Below the pieces are notes generated by a model. The model was not told the origin of the DNA, did not search any database, and saw only the letters and a program-made list of their open reading frames with translations. Positions 34,351 through 47,768 of a DNA stretch of 64,000 nucleotides are shown piece by piece. Source of the stretch: Phocoena phocoena (lineage: Eukaryota > Chordata > Mammalia > Artiodactyla > Phocoenidae); NCBI RefSeq assembly GCF_963924675.1, contig NC_089220.1:171602761-171666760 (forward strand). The letters are read 5' to 3'. The number at the start of each line of letters is the position of its first letter. Positions within the stretch are counted from its first letter, which is position 1. Both the position numbers and the translations under genes were made by a program.

Positions 34351-37300
34351 CTGGGGAGACATTTAGTGTTGTTTCATCACTGAAAAAAAAATTTAGCATA
34401 CCTGCTAAATTTATAAATGCATTAACCATTTGATCTAGCTTTAATGTTGAGTTCATACTGGGGTGAGAGCCATGGAGATTTATCAGTATGGAAGTGACAT
34501 AATTAAATTTGAGGTTTAAAAGAGAGTCAAGTGGTAACAATATGAAGGTTGTTTTGGAGCAAAGAGAAACAGAGTCAGAGCACCTTTATAGGAGATTATT
34601 TGGTCAGGCATAAAATAATGAAGGCAAGAGTTAAAAGTGTGATGATGGGAACTGAAAAGAGGTGATTGATAAAAAAAATTGCAAAGTAATAAAGGAATCT
34701 GGAAACATTCGGACATCTCAAAGATTTTTTTATTCATTCATTTACTTAACAAAAATTTGTTAAATATCTACTATGTGCCATACTGTAAAATTCATACTTG
34801 CATATTGGGCTTGGAATTAAAAAGAAAAAGTATAATATGTTGCAAATTTTTGGAGATAAAGGTCTAAAGTTAAGAAGAGAGGTTGTACTTAAGATACATT
34901 TATTTTTGACAGCCATCTTTAAGGAGACAATGGTTGAAGCAATGAGGATGAAGTAGTTTTTTGTTTGTTTGTTTGTTTTACACCTAGGGACAGGATCAGA
35001 GGCAGTGGATAGCCAAGAACTGAACTGTGGGGATGTTTTTTACAATTATGGAGTGGAGAAAGCACCAGTTCAACAAAACAGACACAAACAGGAAGAGACT
35101 CAGTTACGGCATAGCCATGGAAACAAACTGTGGAGAATGGTCAAGAATGAGAAGATGATCAAAAATATCAAAATCCATAGAGAAGCTCCTAAGAAGAGGT
35201 CATGTAGTTTGACAAAAAAAAAAAAAGTGTCATTGGTGAGTTTATAGAGAATAAAAGCAGAATTACAAATACCTGGTAAGCAATGGATGTTGAGAAGATG
35301 TAAGTAGTGAAAATAAATTACGAATTTAAGAATTAAATGTAAGGAGAATCAGAAGAAGGTGAATAGAAGAAGAAAAAACTTCAAAATACTTTGAAGATAA
35401 GCAGGTCATTGTTCAAGTGTGAAGACACAGTGGAAGGTATCAGCGAAGAGAGAGAGATTTAAGATTCAAAAGGGGGCAGGGTATAACCATGGCACAAACA
35501 TCCTGGGAGATCAAGTGCATTTTGATGTAAAAATATGTGAGACATCAATACCAAGCTCCTTAGGGACAGAATTGGCTTGGGAAATAACGAGAAGAAAAAT
35601 TTTTAAGCGGATCAGAACTTTACTTATTCAAGAGATTCAGATAAAATGAGAAACAAAGTTGCTAAACAGAAAGTGGCTAGTGTAGGTTCTTTTTTCTTGT
35701 GTCCCAAAGGCTCTGGAACATCAAGCAATTTGAACTAAAAGGGACAATATTCATCTAGCTCTACCTGAAATCCTGGAGAAGCATCCCATCAAACCAATAC
35801 CTCCTCTAATGTAGACATAGATGACTCAAGCAACATTGTGCATTTCACTGATGAGAATGTGAAAAATGTCTAGTATGCGCTACTCATTAGATAAACTACA
35901 TAAGAGATATTCCTACACAGAATGACATTATCCAGTCAAGTGTAAATGCTGTTCTATCTAATCACCTTGGTTAAAAACAAACAAACAAACAAAGAGCGTC
36001 CTTTAATTGTTTCTCTTTCCATGTAAGAGAGTCAAGGTATTAAGGAACTACCTGTGCCTTAACATTCACTGTCAAAGCAATAGTGACCACAGTCTGATCA
36101 TGATTGTGATGGCTGATAATTATTCACTAAGTGCAATCCATCTATTGGTGATAAGAACATGGGCGGTTAGACAGTTTGGAAGTAGGATGATTAGATTTTA
36201 CATTCTGAAGTTAGCAAAGATAAGTCATGGAAAACTTCATCTCTCATGTCTCCTATTCTTCCAGTCTTGCAATGGGAAAAATGATCCTGAGCTTGAAATC
36301 ACTACCATAGTGAAGGGTTAACCTGGCCGGTCAAGAACTCATGAGAACAGAAGGCCTTTCTGGCAGGGTGGGTGGCCGATGGCTACCTATATAAATTCAC
36401 CCCACTTGTCCAATAACGCAAATAATGTCATATTCCATTAATTTCTGTTTCAGGAGTCCCAAGTGCAAATTTCTATTTTAAATTAGATGCCAGCTTTTTA
36501 TCCACCGAGTCTTTGATCCCATGGTATTAGGAATTTGTTTATGTTTTTGTGCTTCATTAATTAAAGGTGTTCTGATGTATTTCAAGAGCCTCAAATCAAC
36601 TTATTTTGTAGGATTATAGTTTACTGTAATTGTAGGGTTAGAGTTTGTAGCATTATAATTATACTTATAAAGTAATTTTCAATCCCTAATGAATAACTTC
36701 AACAAGGTTAAAATATCAATTTTACTAAAAGTTGTCATTATTTATACTGTGAATAGCAACCTTCATAGATAAGGTAAAAATAAAATCAGATAACATTATA
36801 AGTTATCTTAAAGATTGCGTTAACACACTGAATTTTACTTCATTAATGCTCCTCCAGGCCTATCTCAAACTTATACACAGTTTCTCCTAGTTTCTACTTT
36901 TCACTATTTATAGTTCTATGTTTCAATAAGAAGTCTATATCTATGTTGATATAAACAGCTATGACATGTAACACTCCTTCCAACCTAGTTTTAGAGATCG
37001 TATGTTAAAACTATGGAGGCCAGGTATAGTGGTTCTAGATCAGAAAAGTTTTGGACTTGATTTTGGCTATCATTATCATCAGCCAATATTTATTGAGCTC
37101 CTGTTATGAGGGGGACATCATGTCAGGCAGCGAGGCTATAATGAGGTATAAAACCGAGTCCTTGGCTTTCAGTATTTTCAATATAGGTGAGGAAACAGAA
37201 CTTAAAAAAAAAAAAAGACAACAATAAAGGGATCGCGTATTATCACATTTTCATCAATAGAAGGGAAATAAATAAAGGGTCCTGAAGGAGGTAAGTGCAG

Positions 37301-37494
37301 GATAAAGTCACTTAAACACATGAAGGTGAAGGAGCATGGATAAATTCATCTACTCACACTCCTAAATCATTACACAGAATCATATGCTAAACCAATTAAT
37401 TCAAGATCATTAACAACCTGAAAACACAAAGGAGCATCATCCCTTAGGACAGTAGCATCAATTAAATACACGATTCTTTAAGGAAAGTTACGTG
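34351..37494. other. Non-genic AT-rich stretch with possible ancient repeat scraps
   Basis: A phrase like 'aatatctactatgtgcca' near 34760 and 'atatttattgagctcctg' near 37085 resemble one common ancient mammalian repeat. I cannot assign the family. There is a (tttg)n run at 34960-34978 and a (caaa)n run at 35977-35993. Frames at 34969-35247, 35419-35649 and 36007-36321 show no known domain. Confidence 0.4.
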
Positions 37495-37675
37495 TACTGA
37501 GTGTCTGATACTGTACACATGCTGTCTCATTCATTCAGTTCCCCGGATAAACCTATGCTGTGAACTCAGAGAAGGTCAGCAACTTCTTCTAGGTCCTTCA
37601 GCTAGCATTCAAGCCAAAATTCAAATCCAGATCTGCTTGACATCAAAGCCAATGTTCCTTTCACTATTTACTTCT
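37495..37675 (-). mobile_element. MIR-like SINE remnant
   Basis: Reverse MIR wording, diverged: 'tgctgtctcattcattcag', 'cagagaaggtcagcaactt', 'ccttcagctagcattc' and 'ccaatgttcctttcact'. The order fits a minus-strand MIR. Similarity is modest. Confidence 0.5.
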
Positions 37676-37937
37676 GGCTCTTTTAAAACATAAATCACAT
37701 AGGATCCCTTTACATCAAGGATTATTCCTTCATTGAATATACCTGGTCTGCGTCAGATCAATGTTTTCTGAATGTTATTAATTACATTCAGTAAAAGTTG
37801 ATATAAGTCGCAACTCTGTGAGAAATCTCTTAAAATCATCCATCTCTGACACCAGCATGAGTATCTTATAGAGTCTGGGACAAGCTTTCCCTGTTACTGG
37901 AGCTTCTGCCTCTCTTTCCTCAAATTAGCCCAATTTA

Positions 37938-38247
37938 GTCACACAACGTTCACCACTTTAATTAATCAACGCTTCCATGGGGAAGCCTTTCACAATCCCC
38001 CTAGACTAGCCACATTTCCTCCTTAAACAGCCAGGCCTCTTAAACACTGCTATGGTCCTATATCCCTCTTCATCACAGCACTTATTGCACTAATAGATTT
38101 ACACCTTTTTGAGTGTGAGGATTTGAAGGATGTCTCTCCAAAAACTCCAAAAGGGTAGAGACTATGTTTTCGCTCAATATTGTATCCTTGGATCTTAGCA
38201 CATCATACCTGGAAAGAGAGCTTAAAAATGTACGCTGAATAAATATA
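37938..38247 (+). mobile_element. L2 LINE 3' end
   Basis: 'cagcacttattgcacta', then 'aaaagggtagagactatg' and 'tatccttggatcttagc', with the end 'gctgaataaatat'. These are the standard order of the L2 3' region (activity/dose phrase, cell-count phrase, then 'gctcaataaat'). Ancient and diverged. Confidence 0.65.
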
Positions 38248-39207
38248 TCCACTAACAGTCTTGTACATAAGAGGTCAATTAGTAAATGATGTTATCAGTG
38301 ACCTTTTCTGCAGTCCGGAGTTTCCAGAAGGTGAGACTAAAGTAAACACACATGTGGGCCAGCACTTTACAGCACCGTATGAGATGACTCAGAGGGCGAT
38401 CTTTGGGATCGCGCAGATGACAGAGGAGTTACAGTCTGTGAGTATATAAGATAGGGTCGACACTCCTTACATCTGTGAGTTTAAATTATCTTATTTACGT
38501 AAAGAGGAAGAATAAGAGAATGAAAATGAAGGAGTTACAGAAAAAGCTAAGTCCAACTTTAGACACTGTTGAAAAGTAGAAACTGTGTGTTGTATACACA
38601 TATAATACATTTATGAAATACTCTGTAGAGCTACTCAGTAGATAGTGAATGAATGATATTATCTTTGCCATGTGGAATAAATGAAGGGGCCAAACAAACA
38701 TAAACTTATGAGGCTTGTGTTACAAGTCACAGCACAACTGTGTCGATTTTGATAGGAGCTGCTTCTATGTGAGCTTGTGCATAGAGAGTTCAACGTGCAC
38801 AGTTTCTGATTTAGTTTTGGGAAGTGGAGAGCAGACATTTAAAAAATTTGAACCAAGACCCACTGGAAATGAGGTTCTTTAAGATGCTGCTGGAATATCT
38901 TCTTTCTGTCCTATCAAACCCAGGTAAATAAATGTGGACCAATCTCATGGGATTTTTCACACACAGAACTTATTGGGTTAAGGGGTATGGTTTGGAACAT
39001 ATATATTATTGTGGCTAAGTGAAAGAGTGCAAGAAGGGAAGTAGGAACTAAAAGCAAGTTAAGGAAATAGTTACGTACTTAACTTTTTGATGGAGCTAAC
39101 ATCTATAAATATACTTTTCAAAGATTCCCCCAAGGGACTTGAAAACAGGATGTAACCTATGTTGCTCAGAAAAATCCTTATCAAGTTATTTTTAATTAGA
39201 TTATCTT
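38248..39207. other. Non-genic, unassigned
   Basis: No gene, RNA or repeat family is recognised. Frames at 38261-38449 and 38495-38701 lie on opposite strands and show no motif. Confidence 0.4.
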
Positions 39208-39288
39208 TTAAATTTTATTTATTTATTTTTTATTGGGGCATAGTTGTTTCAATGTTGTGTTAGTTTCTACCGCACAGTGAAGTGGGAG
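39208..39288 (-). mobile_element. Short L1 LINE tail
   Basis: 'attggggcatagttgtttc' and 'ttgtgttagtttctaccgc' are the reverse of the last ~80 bases of the ruminant/cetacean-type L1 3' UTR. The element is severely truncated. T-rich sequence precedes it. Confidence 0.75.
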
Positions 39289-39469
39289 CTTAATGTTTTT
39301 AAAAGATAAAGTTGCATTATACTTTGTGTATGTAACCCCAATAAATGAACCTTAGATGCCATTCTTATCTTCGTATCCACACTACATGCATGTGATAGGG
39401 GCTCAATAACATTTTAAATAAATAAATAAATAAATAAAAGAATTAAGCTGTCTCTGCGATGCTGAGATA

Positions 39470-39722
39470 ATCTAATTAGAAAAACAAATATCATATATTA
39501 ACACACACATGTGGAATCTAGAAAACTGGCACAGATGAACCAGTTTGCAAGGCAGAAATAGAGAAACAGATGTAGAGAACAAATGTCTGGACACCAAGGG
39601 GGGAAAGGAGGCGGGGTGGGATGAATTGGGAGATTGGGATTGACATATATACACTAATATGTATACAATCGATAACTAATGAGAACCTGTACAGGAAACT
39701 CCACTTCACTGGTGTATAGAGT
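39470..39722 (+). mobile_element. L1 LINE 3' UTR fragment
   Basis: 'cacacatgtggaatctag', 'accagtttgcaaggcagaaa', 'gattgggattgacatatata' and 'cgataactaatgagaacc' follow L1 3' UTR order. The end is lost after 'ttcactggtgtatag'. Preceded by an (aaat)n run at 39414-39437. Confidence 0.85.
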
Positions 39723-39835
39723 ACTGGTAAGATAATGAGTTTAGTTTGGACATGTCCAGCTTGGAGCATCTACAAGGTATCTAGGAGGAGAAAAATACAT
39801 AGTTGGCAAGTGGAAATTTATTTGTGAAGTTTAGG

Positions 39836-40175
39836 GACTTCCCTGGTGGCACAGTGGTTAAGAATCTGGTTCGATCCCTGGTCCAGGAAGATCCCACATG
39901 CCATGGAGCAACTAAGCCCTTGTGCCACAACTACTGAGCCTGTGCTCTAGAGCCCGTGTGCCTCAACTACTGAAGCCGGCGTGCTGCAGCTACTGAAGCC
40001 TGCGTGCCTAGAGCCTGTGCTCCGCAACAAGAGAAGCCACTGCAGTGAGAAGCCCGCGCACCTCAATGAAGAGTAGGCCCCGCTCGCCACAACTAGAGAA
40101 AGCCCGCACGCAGCAACGAAGACACAGCACAGCCAAAAATAAATAAATAAAGGAAATTATTAAATAAATAAATAC
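39836..40175 (+). mobile_element. Older CHR-type SINE with target duplication
   Basis: Plus-strand copy: head 'gacttccctggtggcaca', a good B-box 'ggttcgatccctgg' near 39867, body 'ctgcagctactgaagcc', 'gaagccactgcagtgag' and 'gcagcaacgaagaca', ending in an (aaat)n tail. Direct repeat 'gaagtttagg' at 39826-39835 and 40176-40185. Relative to 4208-4530 it lacks part of the head. Confidence 0.93.
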
Positions 40176-40185
40176 GAAGTTTAGG

Positions 40186-40589
40186 TTAAAAGACCATACA
40201 ACATTAAAGTCATGGGATTGTAGGAGACTGCCGATAAGAGGGTGGAATTAGACAAGAATAAGACCAAAGAATGAACAATGGAGTACGTTCTATTTAACTC
40301 CAAGCCGTCAGGAGCACTGACTATTTTGTTCATGACTCTAACCGGACACCATGTGTGGCTCACAGTAAACAACATCTGTCTTAAAGGAATAGATGATGGA
40401 CAATGAATGAACGAAAGGAAGAGGATAAGGCCGTGAGAAGTCTGAGGGAACAAAAGGACAAAGACGAGAGTAGCTGGAAGTGAGCTGATACGTACAGTGT
40501 GTTGTTGGACCAGAGAGAACAAAGTGTTCGGATGGGGGAGCCATCGGTAGATTGAAAGCTCATTTATCCTTTCACTAAATTAGCCACTC
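40186..40589. other. Non-genic, unassigned
   Basis: Three overlapping minus frames at 40181-40563 differ in frame and show no motif. No repeat is named. Confidence 0.35.
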
Positions 40590-41010
40590 TATGCGCACTC
40601 ATTAGATTAATCTTCCTCAACTTTATTTTTAAAATGATGCCATTACCCTTCTCAAACATTTTCGAGAAAGAAAAAATTCTAACTTCTCCATGTGACAATT
40701 AAGATCCTCTACAATATGGCACTGGCTCACTTTTTCAGCCATAGGACTCACCGTTTTGAATCCTTCCTCTTTTCACGTTCCCTTCTTCACTCTTTCCTGG
40801 ACAGGTCAAGTTTCACCTGATTCCGAGACTTTGTCCATCTCCCCTCCGCTGCCCTTTATAATTTACCTTCCGTGGCCCAACTGGAGTCCCATTTCATTCA
40901 TGAGAGCTCCTTGATGGTTTTATCACACACTCATGGATCCTTTCACCGAATTCATCCTTGCTAGATCATGCCCCACCCCCTCCAACATCAATGTTTTGAG
41001 CATTTATAAA
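40590..41010 (+). mobile_element. L2 LINE fragment
   Basis: 'aagatcctctacaatatggc' followed by 'cactggctcac', then 'agtttcacctgattcc'-like and 'gagagctccttgatgg' wording. This is in line with the region around the L2 ORF2 end and 3' UTR. Diverged; the frame at 40933-41202 is not a supported gene. Confidence 0.5.
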
Positions 41011-41544
41011 GTCAACGAACAACTATGGATTTTATCTTGCTCTAAGTCACAGCCAGAGCCTCTTTCCCTGGGTTTTAGCTGTCTCTATAGGGATGTGTCA
41101 AGTATGAGCTGCTCATCTGATTTTGAGGCTCCTTTCCACAGTGGTTACGGCTATATAGTGACAGTAGAAACAAAAACAAACAAAAAGAAGATAACTGCAT
41201 GAAGACCATTTTCCTCAAATCTTGTGATATTTGTACTTATCACTCTGGGGGCTAAGAAAACTTGCCATCTATTTTTTAAAAATCCTTCTGTTGACTTATC
41301 GGGGTAGAGCCAGCTGTGCTGAATGACGGGGGAGTGTAGATAGCGGCGTCTGGATGGTGATACTCATCGTGGGTGATGTAGATACGGATGCTGCATGGAG
41401 ATGCTCACGGGAGAATGTAAATATAGGTGTAGCATGGTAATGCAGCAAAAGCTGACTTGGCTGTAGCTGAAATGTTCTCTTCCCATCTCTACGAAGCAGC
41501 CCTTTTGGAGCAATTTCTACTTCCTTTCCCCCCCCCCCAAAAAA
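41011..41544. other. Non-genic, unassigned
   Basis: Contains a short, irregular GA/TG-rich patch at 41330-41420 with the recurring phrase 'gatgctcatcgtggg'-like steps (for example 'ggatggtgatactcatcg' and 'gcatggagatgctcacgg'). A C-run lies at 41529-41539. Confidence 0.4.
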
Positions 41545-41790
41545 AATTCAATTACTGAGTCCTCTGAGAAATGTTTTCTGATCTGCAGTATAACAATACC
41601 ATTTAGGTGTTCCCACCACATATTTTATTGTTCGGAACACATTAAATGATAACGGTGTACTTAATTGTTGTTTACTCCACGTGATGTTTGGAGGGAACAG
41701 GTCATATATATTTTTTTAAATATTTTTTCCCAATGCCTAGTATGGAGCTTGAATAGTTGGTGTCGAGAAAATGTTTGCTGCATGAATGAC
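41545..41790 (+). mobile_element. L2 LINE 3' end
   Basis: 'ctctgagaaatgttttctg', 'caccacatattttattg' and 'ttcccaatgcctagtatgg' lead to 'gcttgaatagttggtg' and 'gctgcatgaatgac'. These keep the L2 3' order (feed/transport phrase, then 'cctagcacagtgc...' and 'tgaatgaatga'). Diverged. Confidence 0.55.
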
Positions 41791-43341
41791 ATGAATATAT
41801 TTGCTAGTTCCTCCATAATTACTGCAGTCGTTAATTTAATGGTACAAGCATCCTAGTTTCTGAGAGTATCATACTTGGCTTTTAAGTCTCTAGAAGAATT
41901 TTTGTTCAGAAGTTTAAAAAAAATGAAGAGAGAAGACAATAGCAGTAAGGGTCTGAGGTGACACTCCACGTGTATTTAATAGGAAGGATTTGGGGGTAAA
42001 GTACAGAGCAGAAAATAGTGATTTTAATGGCCAACTCTTAGATTTCCATTGAAACAACTAACTGAATATAACACCAGGATATATAGAAGACTAACTTAAA
42101 AATCCTTCTTAGGAGAAATCCTACTTATAAGAAAGGATCCAAAGAAAGTAAGTGAGAAGACAATGGCAAATCCCAAAATCACATTAGGTAGATGGATGAC
42201 GTAAGGAAGAGCAAAGGTGGGTGTACTGGGGCCTCACAGGACTCACTGCAAACATTATGTCAGTTGCCACCCTGAGAAGCCACCTACAACTGTGGGTGAT
42301 GCTCGAATTTGTTCTTGGACGGATGAGCTATCGTAAACTGAATGACAGCACTGTTGGGGAAAGGGGCACTACCTTTGCCAGGTACTGCTGCAGCTCATAC
42401 CTGGCATTGGACTAACAGAAACTGGTTCTCCTGAAAGCTGAAACCCAGCATGGCAGTTCACTACACAGAGAATAAATGACACCAAGACTCAGATCTCTGC
42501 GGGGACTGCCCAGGGTTTCAGCTTCTGCTCTATTTCCCTTAGGCTGCTGTATTGTAAATTGGTAATGATAATTTACAGTAGATTTATATTTTCCCTTTCC
42601 CTATTGTCTAAATATAAAAGAATTGGGCAGAATTCCACATCAGTCTTTGACAGACCCTATTTCAATGCTGAATTCAGCCAGAAGCCAGTGGATCTCTTGC
42701 TGTAAGGATAAGCAAACAGAAGTGTTATATACCAAACCTGCGAGAAAATATTCCAGTCCCAAATAAGAAGATACTACAAAGAATCAGAACAGATGCCCTC
42801 TTCTGTTCCAGATGTACTGAAAAAGACAAGAGGAAAATTCCCGATTTATGTTATTTATGTGATTCAAGAGAATATAGTATCCAGAACAAAAGAAAAAAAA
42901 ATATTTAGATCAAGAGAGACTGTATGGGGTTAAAAACGATTGCAGAATAAAAACCAGACTGGGGGCAGTGTACATCAGCCTGGGTGCTGCAGAAAATCAG
43001 AGTGTAAAGCAGAAGACAAAATTTTTAACATTTCCAGGATTCAGGGGTAAAGAATAAAGAATAATGAAAGGCATGGAGTATAGAGCTAGGAGATTTAATG
43101 GCGTGTGAGTCATGCTACAAATGCATCTACACAGCCAAAGCCAAACCTTTCCCTACCACACGTAAACACTTGCATGGAAGTTTTTTCTTTCTTTATTGCG
43201 GGAAGAACCCTTACTGTGAGATCTACCCCGTTAAGAAATTTTTAAGGGCACAACAGAGTCTTTTTAAACTACAGGCACTATGCTTACATGAAGGAAAAGT
43301 AAGAGAATTTGTAGGCAGCAAAACAACCCTAAAGTAATAGC
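41791..43341. other. Non-genic, unassigned
   Basis: No recognised repeat or gene. Frames at 42221-42415 and 43098-43337 show no domain, and the second runs up to the next SINE. Confidence 0.4.
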
Positions 43342-43356
43342 TAAATGAATTTTTTT

Positions 43357-43550
43357 TTCCTCTACACGGGCCTCTCTCTGTTGCGGCCTCTCCCGTTGCG
43401 GAGCACAGGCTCCGGACGCGCAGGCCCAGCGGCCATGGCTCACGGGCCCAGCAGCTCCGCGGCATGTGGGATCTTCCCGGACCGGGGCACGAACCCGTGT
43501 CCCCTGCATCGGCAGGTGGACTCTCAACCACTGCGCCACCAGGGAAGCCC
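43357..43550 (-). mobile_element. Young short CHR-type SINE
   Basis: Minus-strand copy with head end 'ccaccagggaagccc', body 'ccgttgcggagcacaggc', and its T-tail joined to 'cctctacacgggcctc'. Target duplication 'taaatgaatttttt' at 43342-43355 and 43551-43564. Confidence 0.93.
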
Positions 43551-43564
43551 TAAATGAATTTTTT

Positions 43565-44984
43565 AAACAAAAAGGAAATGATAAATGAAGGACCATGAAA
43601 CATCAGGAAGTAAGAAAGAACAAGAGAAAGAGTAAAATGTAGTTAAATACAATACAATTTCCCTTTCTTGAGTTTTCTAAAGTGTGTTTGAGTTTTGAAC
43701 AAAAATTATAGCACTGTCTTGTGTAGTCCTAAATCTATGTAAAGAAAAATTTTTAAACATTTATAAACAGGAGATAATATTCTACACTACACTCAAACTG
43801 GTAAAATGTTAATACCGGTAGATGGTGATGACTATATATATGTGTGTGTATGTATAAGTATGTGTATATATACATATATGTGTGTATATATGTATGTGTG
43901 TGTGTGTCTATAATACCTAGAGCAACCACTAAAAAAAACTAAGCAAAGAGTCATACTCAAAAACACTGAAGATAAATCAAAATGAAATTCTAAAAAATGT
44001 TTAAGTAACCCAAAAGAAGGAAAAAAAAACTAAAAAAGGAAACAAAAGGAAACAAGAAATAAAATTAAAAATGTAAGTCTTAACTTTTCCAAGCTCATCA
44101 ATGAATTTAAGACATTTAAAAAACTTTATCTATAATCGATAACTTTTTTGACCTGTGGAGGGAAGTGAACTAGGTATTTCTTCTTCCTATTCTTGGAAAT
44201 AAAATGCTTGTGATAATATATTTCTTCCTACAGAGCTGGTTAAACTATATTTTGATTGAACCTGAGACAGTAGCATTGCTTTGACAGGACTTAAGTCAAC
44301 TAATTTAAATATAATTTGGTGTTAGTGCAATTATGACAAAAACAACAAATATTTTTACCGTAAAGGGCTTTGTTTTCTAGGAAAGAAAGGTTTACCTATA
44401 AATTAGATGTAATTTTTCTATCTTGTTCAGTGTATAAATGTGGTTGTAAAAATACTTGGCATTTAGAGAAATGAGGAAACATACACATCTTAGATGTCAA
44501 TGATCATAGTTGGAACTGGTGCATTGATTAGATCATTTTAAAAACTTTTATGGATTCTGAAGCTTATCGGTCTGTTTACCATGACATATGGGTAATTTGT
44601 AGATAATCAATGAAATTGTCATTAAATCTCCCCAAAGATACAGTATTATATCCATAAGAGGTCCAGAACCAATTCCCAGGGACATCTATCACAGAAACAA
44701 GGCTTTATTACACACAAACGAAGGAAGGAACACTCAGCTAAAAGTGTCCAATAAAGCATGGGCTCAAATATTTTCAAACTGGGAATGTGAAATCATTATT
44801 TCTATATTTCTCACAGTCAATAGTAAACAGTTTGATTCCATAAGTACATTTTAACCAAAGCGCTTGCCCCAAACAATACTGGGAAAACATAATTAACTCT
44901 GAACACAGGGGGATGTGGATAAAAGATATTTCTTGCTTTCTGGTTTAGGGGGCAAATTGTAACCCAGGTGAGAATTAGAAGAAT
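43565..44984. other. Non-genic AT-rich DNA with a (TA)/(TG) microsatellite
   Basis: The microsatellite at 43832-43911 alternates TA, TG and GTA blocks. The rest is unassigned. Confidence 0.5.
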
Positions 44985-45247
44985 TTTTTTTTAATTGGAG
45001 TATGGCTGCTTTACAATGTTGTGTTAGTTTCTGCTGTACACGAAGTGAATCAGCTATGCGTATACATATATCCCCTCCCTCTTGGACCTCCCTCCTGACC
45101 CCCATCCTGCCCATCTAGGTCATCACAGAGCGCTGAACTGAGCTCCCTGTGCTATACCACAGGTTCCCACTAGCTATCTCTTTTGCACATGGTAGCGTAT
45201 ATATGTCAATCCTAATCTCCCAAATCATCCCCATCCCACGCCCCCTA
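44985..45247 (-). mobile_element. L1 LINE 3' UTR fragment
   Basis: Reverse-strand L1 tail: 'taattggagtatggctgc', 'gttagtttctgctgtaca', 'ccctgtgctataccacagg' and 'atatgtcaatcctaatctcc'. It is close to the copy at 21911-22200 in content but differs in many places, so it is a separate insertion. Confidence 0.88.
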
Positions 45248-47544
45248 CTGGGATTGTTTTAAGGGAAGAAAAGAAATCAGATTCACATTCATAACGGGAA
45301 GAATTTGAAGAGAATAGCAAAATAACTGTTGTGTTTTATGTTCTGATTAAAAAAGCAAAAACTAAGCAAATAATTCTGCGTTTTGGACAACAGCTTTGTT
45401 TAATACAAATACATACATGTATGTGTGTGTGTGTGTGTATTTCTTTTCACACACACGTACATATACATATATATATGAAATGAAAGGAAAAATCTAGCTT
45501 TCTGCCATTATAAGCATATGTCTTCAGTAAATGTGATATATCCTCTCTAAAATAAAGAACATTTTTATAAAGCTCAATGTGGATGACTTGCACTGAGGAA
45601 AAAGAGGTTTTGATTAATGTATGGTGGGTAATTATTGCATTTGCTTTATTTTATATCCATGACACTTAATATGACAAATAAAGATGTAGCACACAATATT
45701 TCCTTTTTACATGGCTGCTATGAAATAACACTGAAAGCTGATGATACCTCATTCGACTGTTGAAAATTTTTCTTAAAGCTCTTCTGTTGCTTAAGTTTTC
45801 CCCTGACCATTGGTTCTAGAACAGCATTAAGTTAAATAGCCTAAAAGCTTCTCTTTGTCTTCAGATTTAAGTGTATTTTTTAAACACTTGCACTAAAGCC
45901 ATCTTAAAAAGAAATGAGACAAAACAAGGTGATTAATCTTACATAAGGCCAGAAAAAAATATGTTTATTATGGATTGGCTAGATATTAGATTTCTTTATA
46001 TTGGGCTCTAATAAATTTCAACTTGCCGTTATTTTCATTTCTGAAATGGGGACAGAGCAGCGCAGTTCCCCTGTAATGTTTGAATCCCTGGGTCCTCAAA
46101 CAGTTCTCAATCTGTGAAGGCTGAACCTCTCTAAGGAACTATCAGTAGGTTTGGTCATAAATCACAGAGGCTTCTGTTAACCCGTATGACTGATCTCTAA
46201 AAACAGGATCAATGCACTTCATTCCTAAAACCTGAAAATAAGTATCTATGAAAGAGAGGGTGTCGAGAAAGAAAAAAAAAATGTTTAAAGGTCAAACCTT
46301 AATTCACCTTGGTTCCCAGAAGCTGTCCTTATAGCTTTCTGATGAAAACAATTTCATAGCCCTTGATGATTACATTATAAAGATCTTGTAGTCAGGAACA
46401 TTAAAGCTAGTTAAATGCTCGTTTTTATTCTAAAAATGTTTAGTTTTGCTAAAGCAACATCTCCCTTTTAAAACTCAGGAACAAACAGAACAACTGACCA
46501 ATTTTTTCAATACAGATTCTCATATAAATACTGACATGAGTGTGTGTTCACACAGTAGCTTCTACCCAAAAGTAATATCATTTCCCAGATACATGTTGTT
46601 GTGCTTAAAATATATGCAGTAAAAGGAAACCAAAAAAAAGTGTGTTTTTATTCTATTTCACTGTCTTTCTTTGTGCCTTCCATGACAATTATATTGCAAA
46701 CATTCTCTTGCAATTCATCTGTGTAAAGTATCAGTAAAAGTATACTTTCAATATGAAATCTGAAGAAAAAACTTTCTGTTTTTACTACTTTAAAATGTAA
46801 GCCTTATCCTAGAGACCACCATTTTTCAAAACACGCAGTTTGAAGAAACCACACTGACAAGGCCTTACACAAAATACTTTTCTGAATACAAACTTCGAGT
46901 GATTTTTCTGGTTCATCTAATTTATTTAAATTAGCTTTATTTAATTACACATACAGCTGTTGTGTGCCCTGAACATAGCCCAAGGGACTACTTAAAGTGC
47001 TTAAGTCTAAATGTCATGTTTTATCACTGTGTAATATGTAGCAATCCACAAAAATTTCTTTGCTGTTCTTCGCTGGGTCGTACTTCCAAAATCCAGCACT
47101 CCTTCCCTTGTTTTTTCTCGGATGTGATAATAGTTACAAAGCTACAAGCTAAATGTAAGTAGAACTGAATCTCACCTGAACACCATTCATGCCATAATTC
47201 AAGTTATAGCAGTATCCTTGTTTCAGAGAGGTCTCTTCCATTCCAGTGCCTTTAATTACCATCTATAACTAGGGTTTCCAAAATCTGTATCACCCACCCA
47301 GATTTCTATCTGGTTCTCTAGACCTGTACATCCAATGTCAAGTGAACATCTCCTCTTAAATAGACCACACGTCCGAAGTGGAACTTATCATCTTTCCTTC
47401 AACCAGCTTATCTTGCTCTATCCTAACATCACCAAATGGGGTTTCACTTACCGTTTGGATTGCTGGTTATTAAATGATTTTGGGGACAAGATGGCTTAGG
47501 CCTGACATCACCTCTACACTTACACAGAATCAACTTCCAGTGTG
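45248..47544. other. Non-genic AT-rich DNA, unassigned; small microsatellite
   Basis: A compound (TG)/(CA)/(TA) patch at 45408-45478 has complementary halves, 'tgtgtgtgtgtgtgtgt' and 'cacacacacgtac'. The remainder shows no gene. The frame at 46962-47162 has no motif. Confidence 0.45.
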
Positions 47545-47768
47545 GCACACTGGAAAGAGCTTGGACACTGGAATCAGTTACTCTGGGCTTGAATCCCATC
47601 CCTCCTGTTATTAACCAAGTGATCTTGGGCAGATGATTTCTGCAAGCCTAGGTTTCCTCATCTACAATAAAAATATCATCACACTTCCCAATGATAACTA
47701 GAGAACCCAAAGGGAAAATATATGTGAAAGTGTTGTATCAAGCATGAGGCCATACGTAAATATTAACT
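47545..47768 (+). mobile_element. MIR SINE
   Basis: 'gggcttgaatcccatcc', 'aagtgatcttgggcagatg', 'ctaggtttcctcatctac' and the end 'aagcatgaggccatacg' follow the MIR order. Diverged but convincing. Confidence 0.75.
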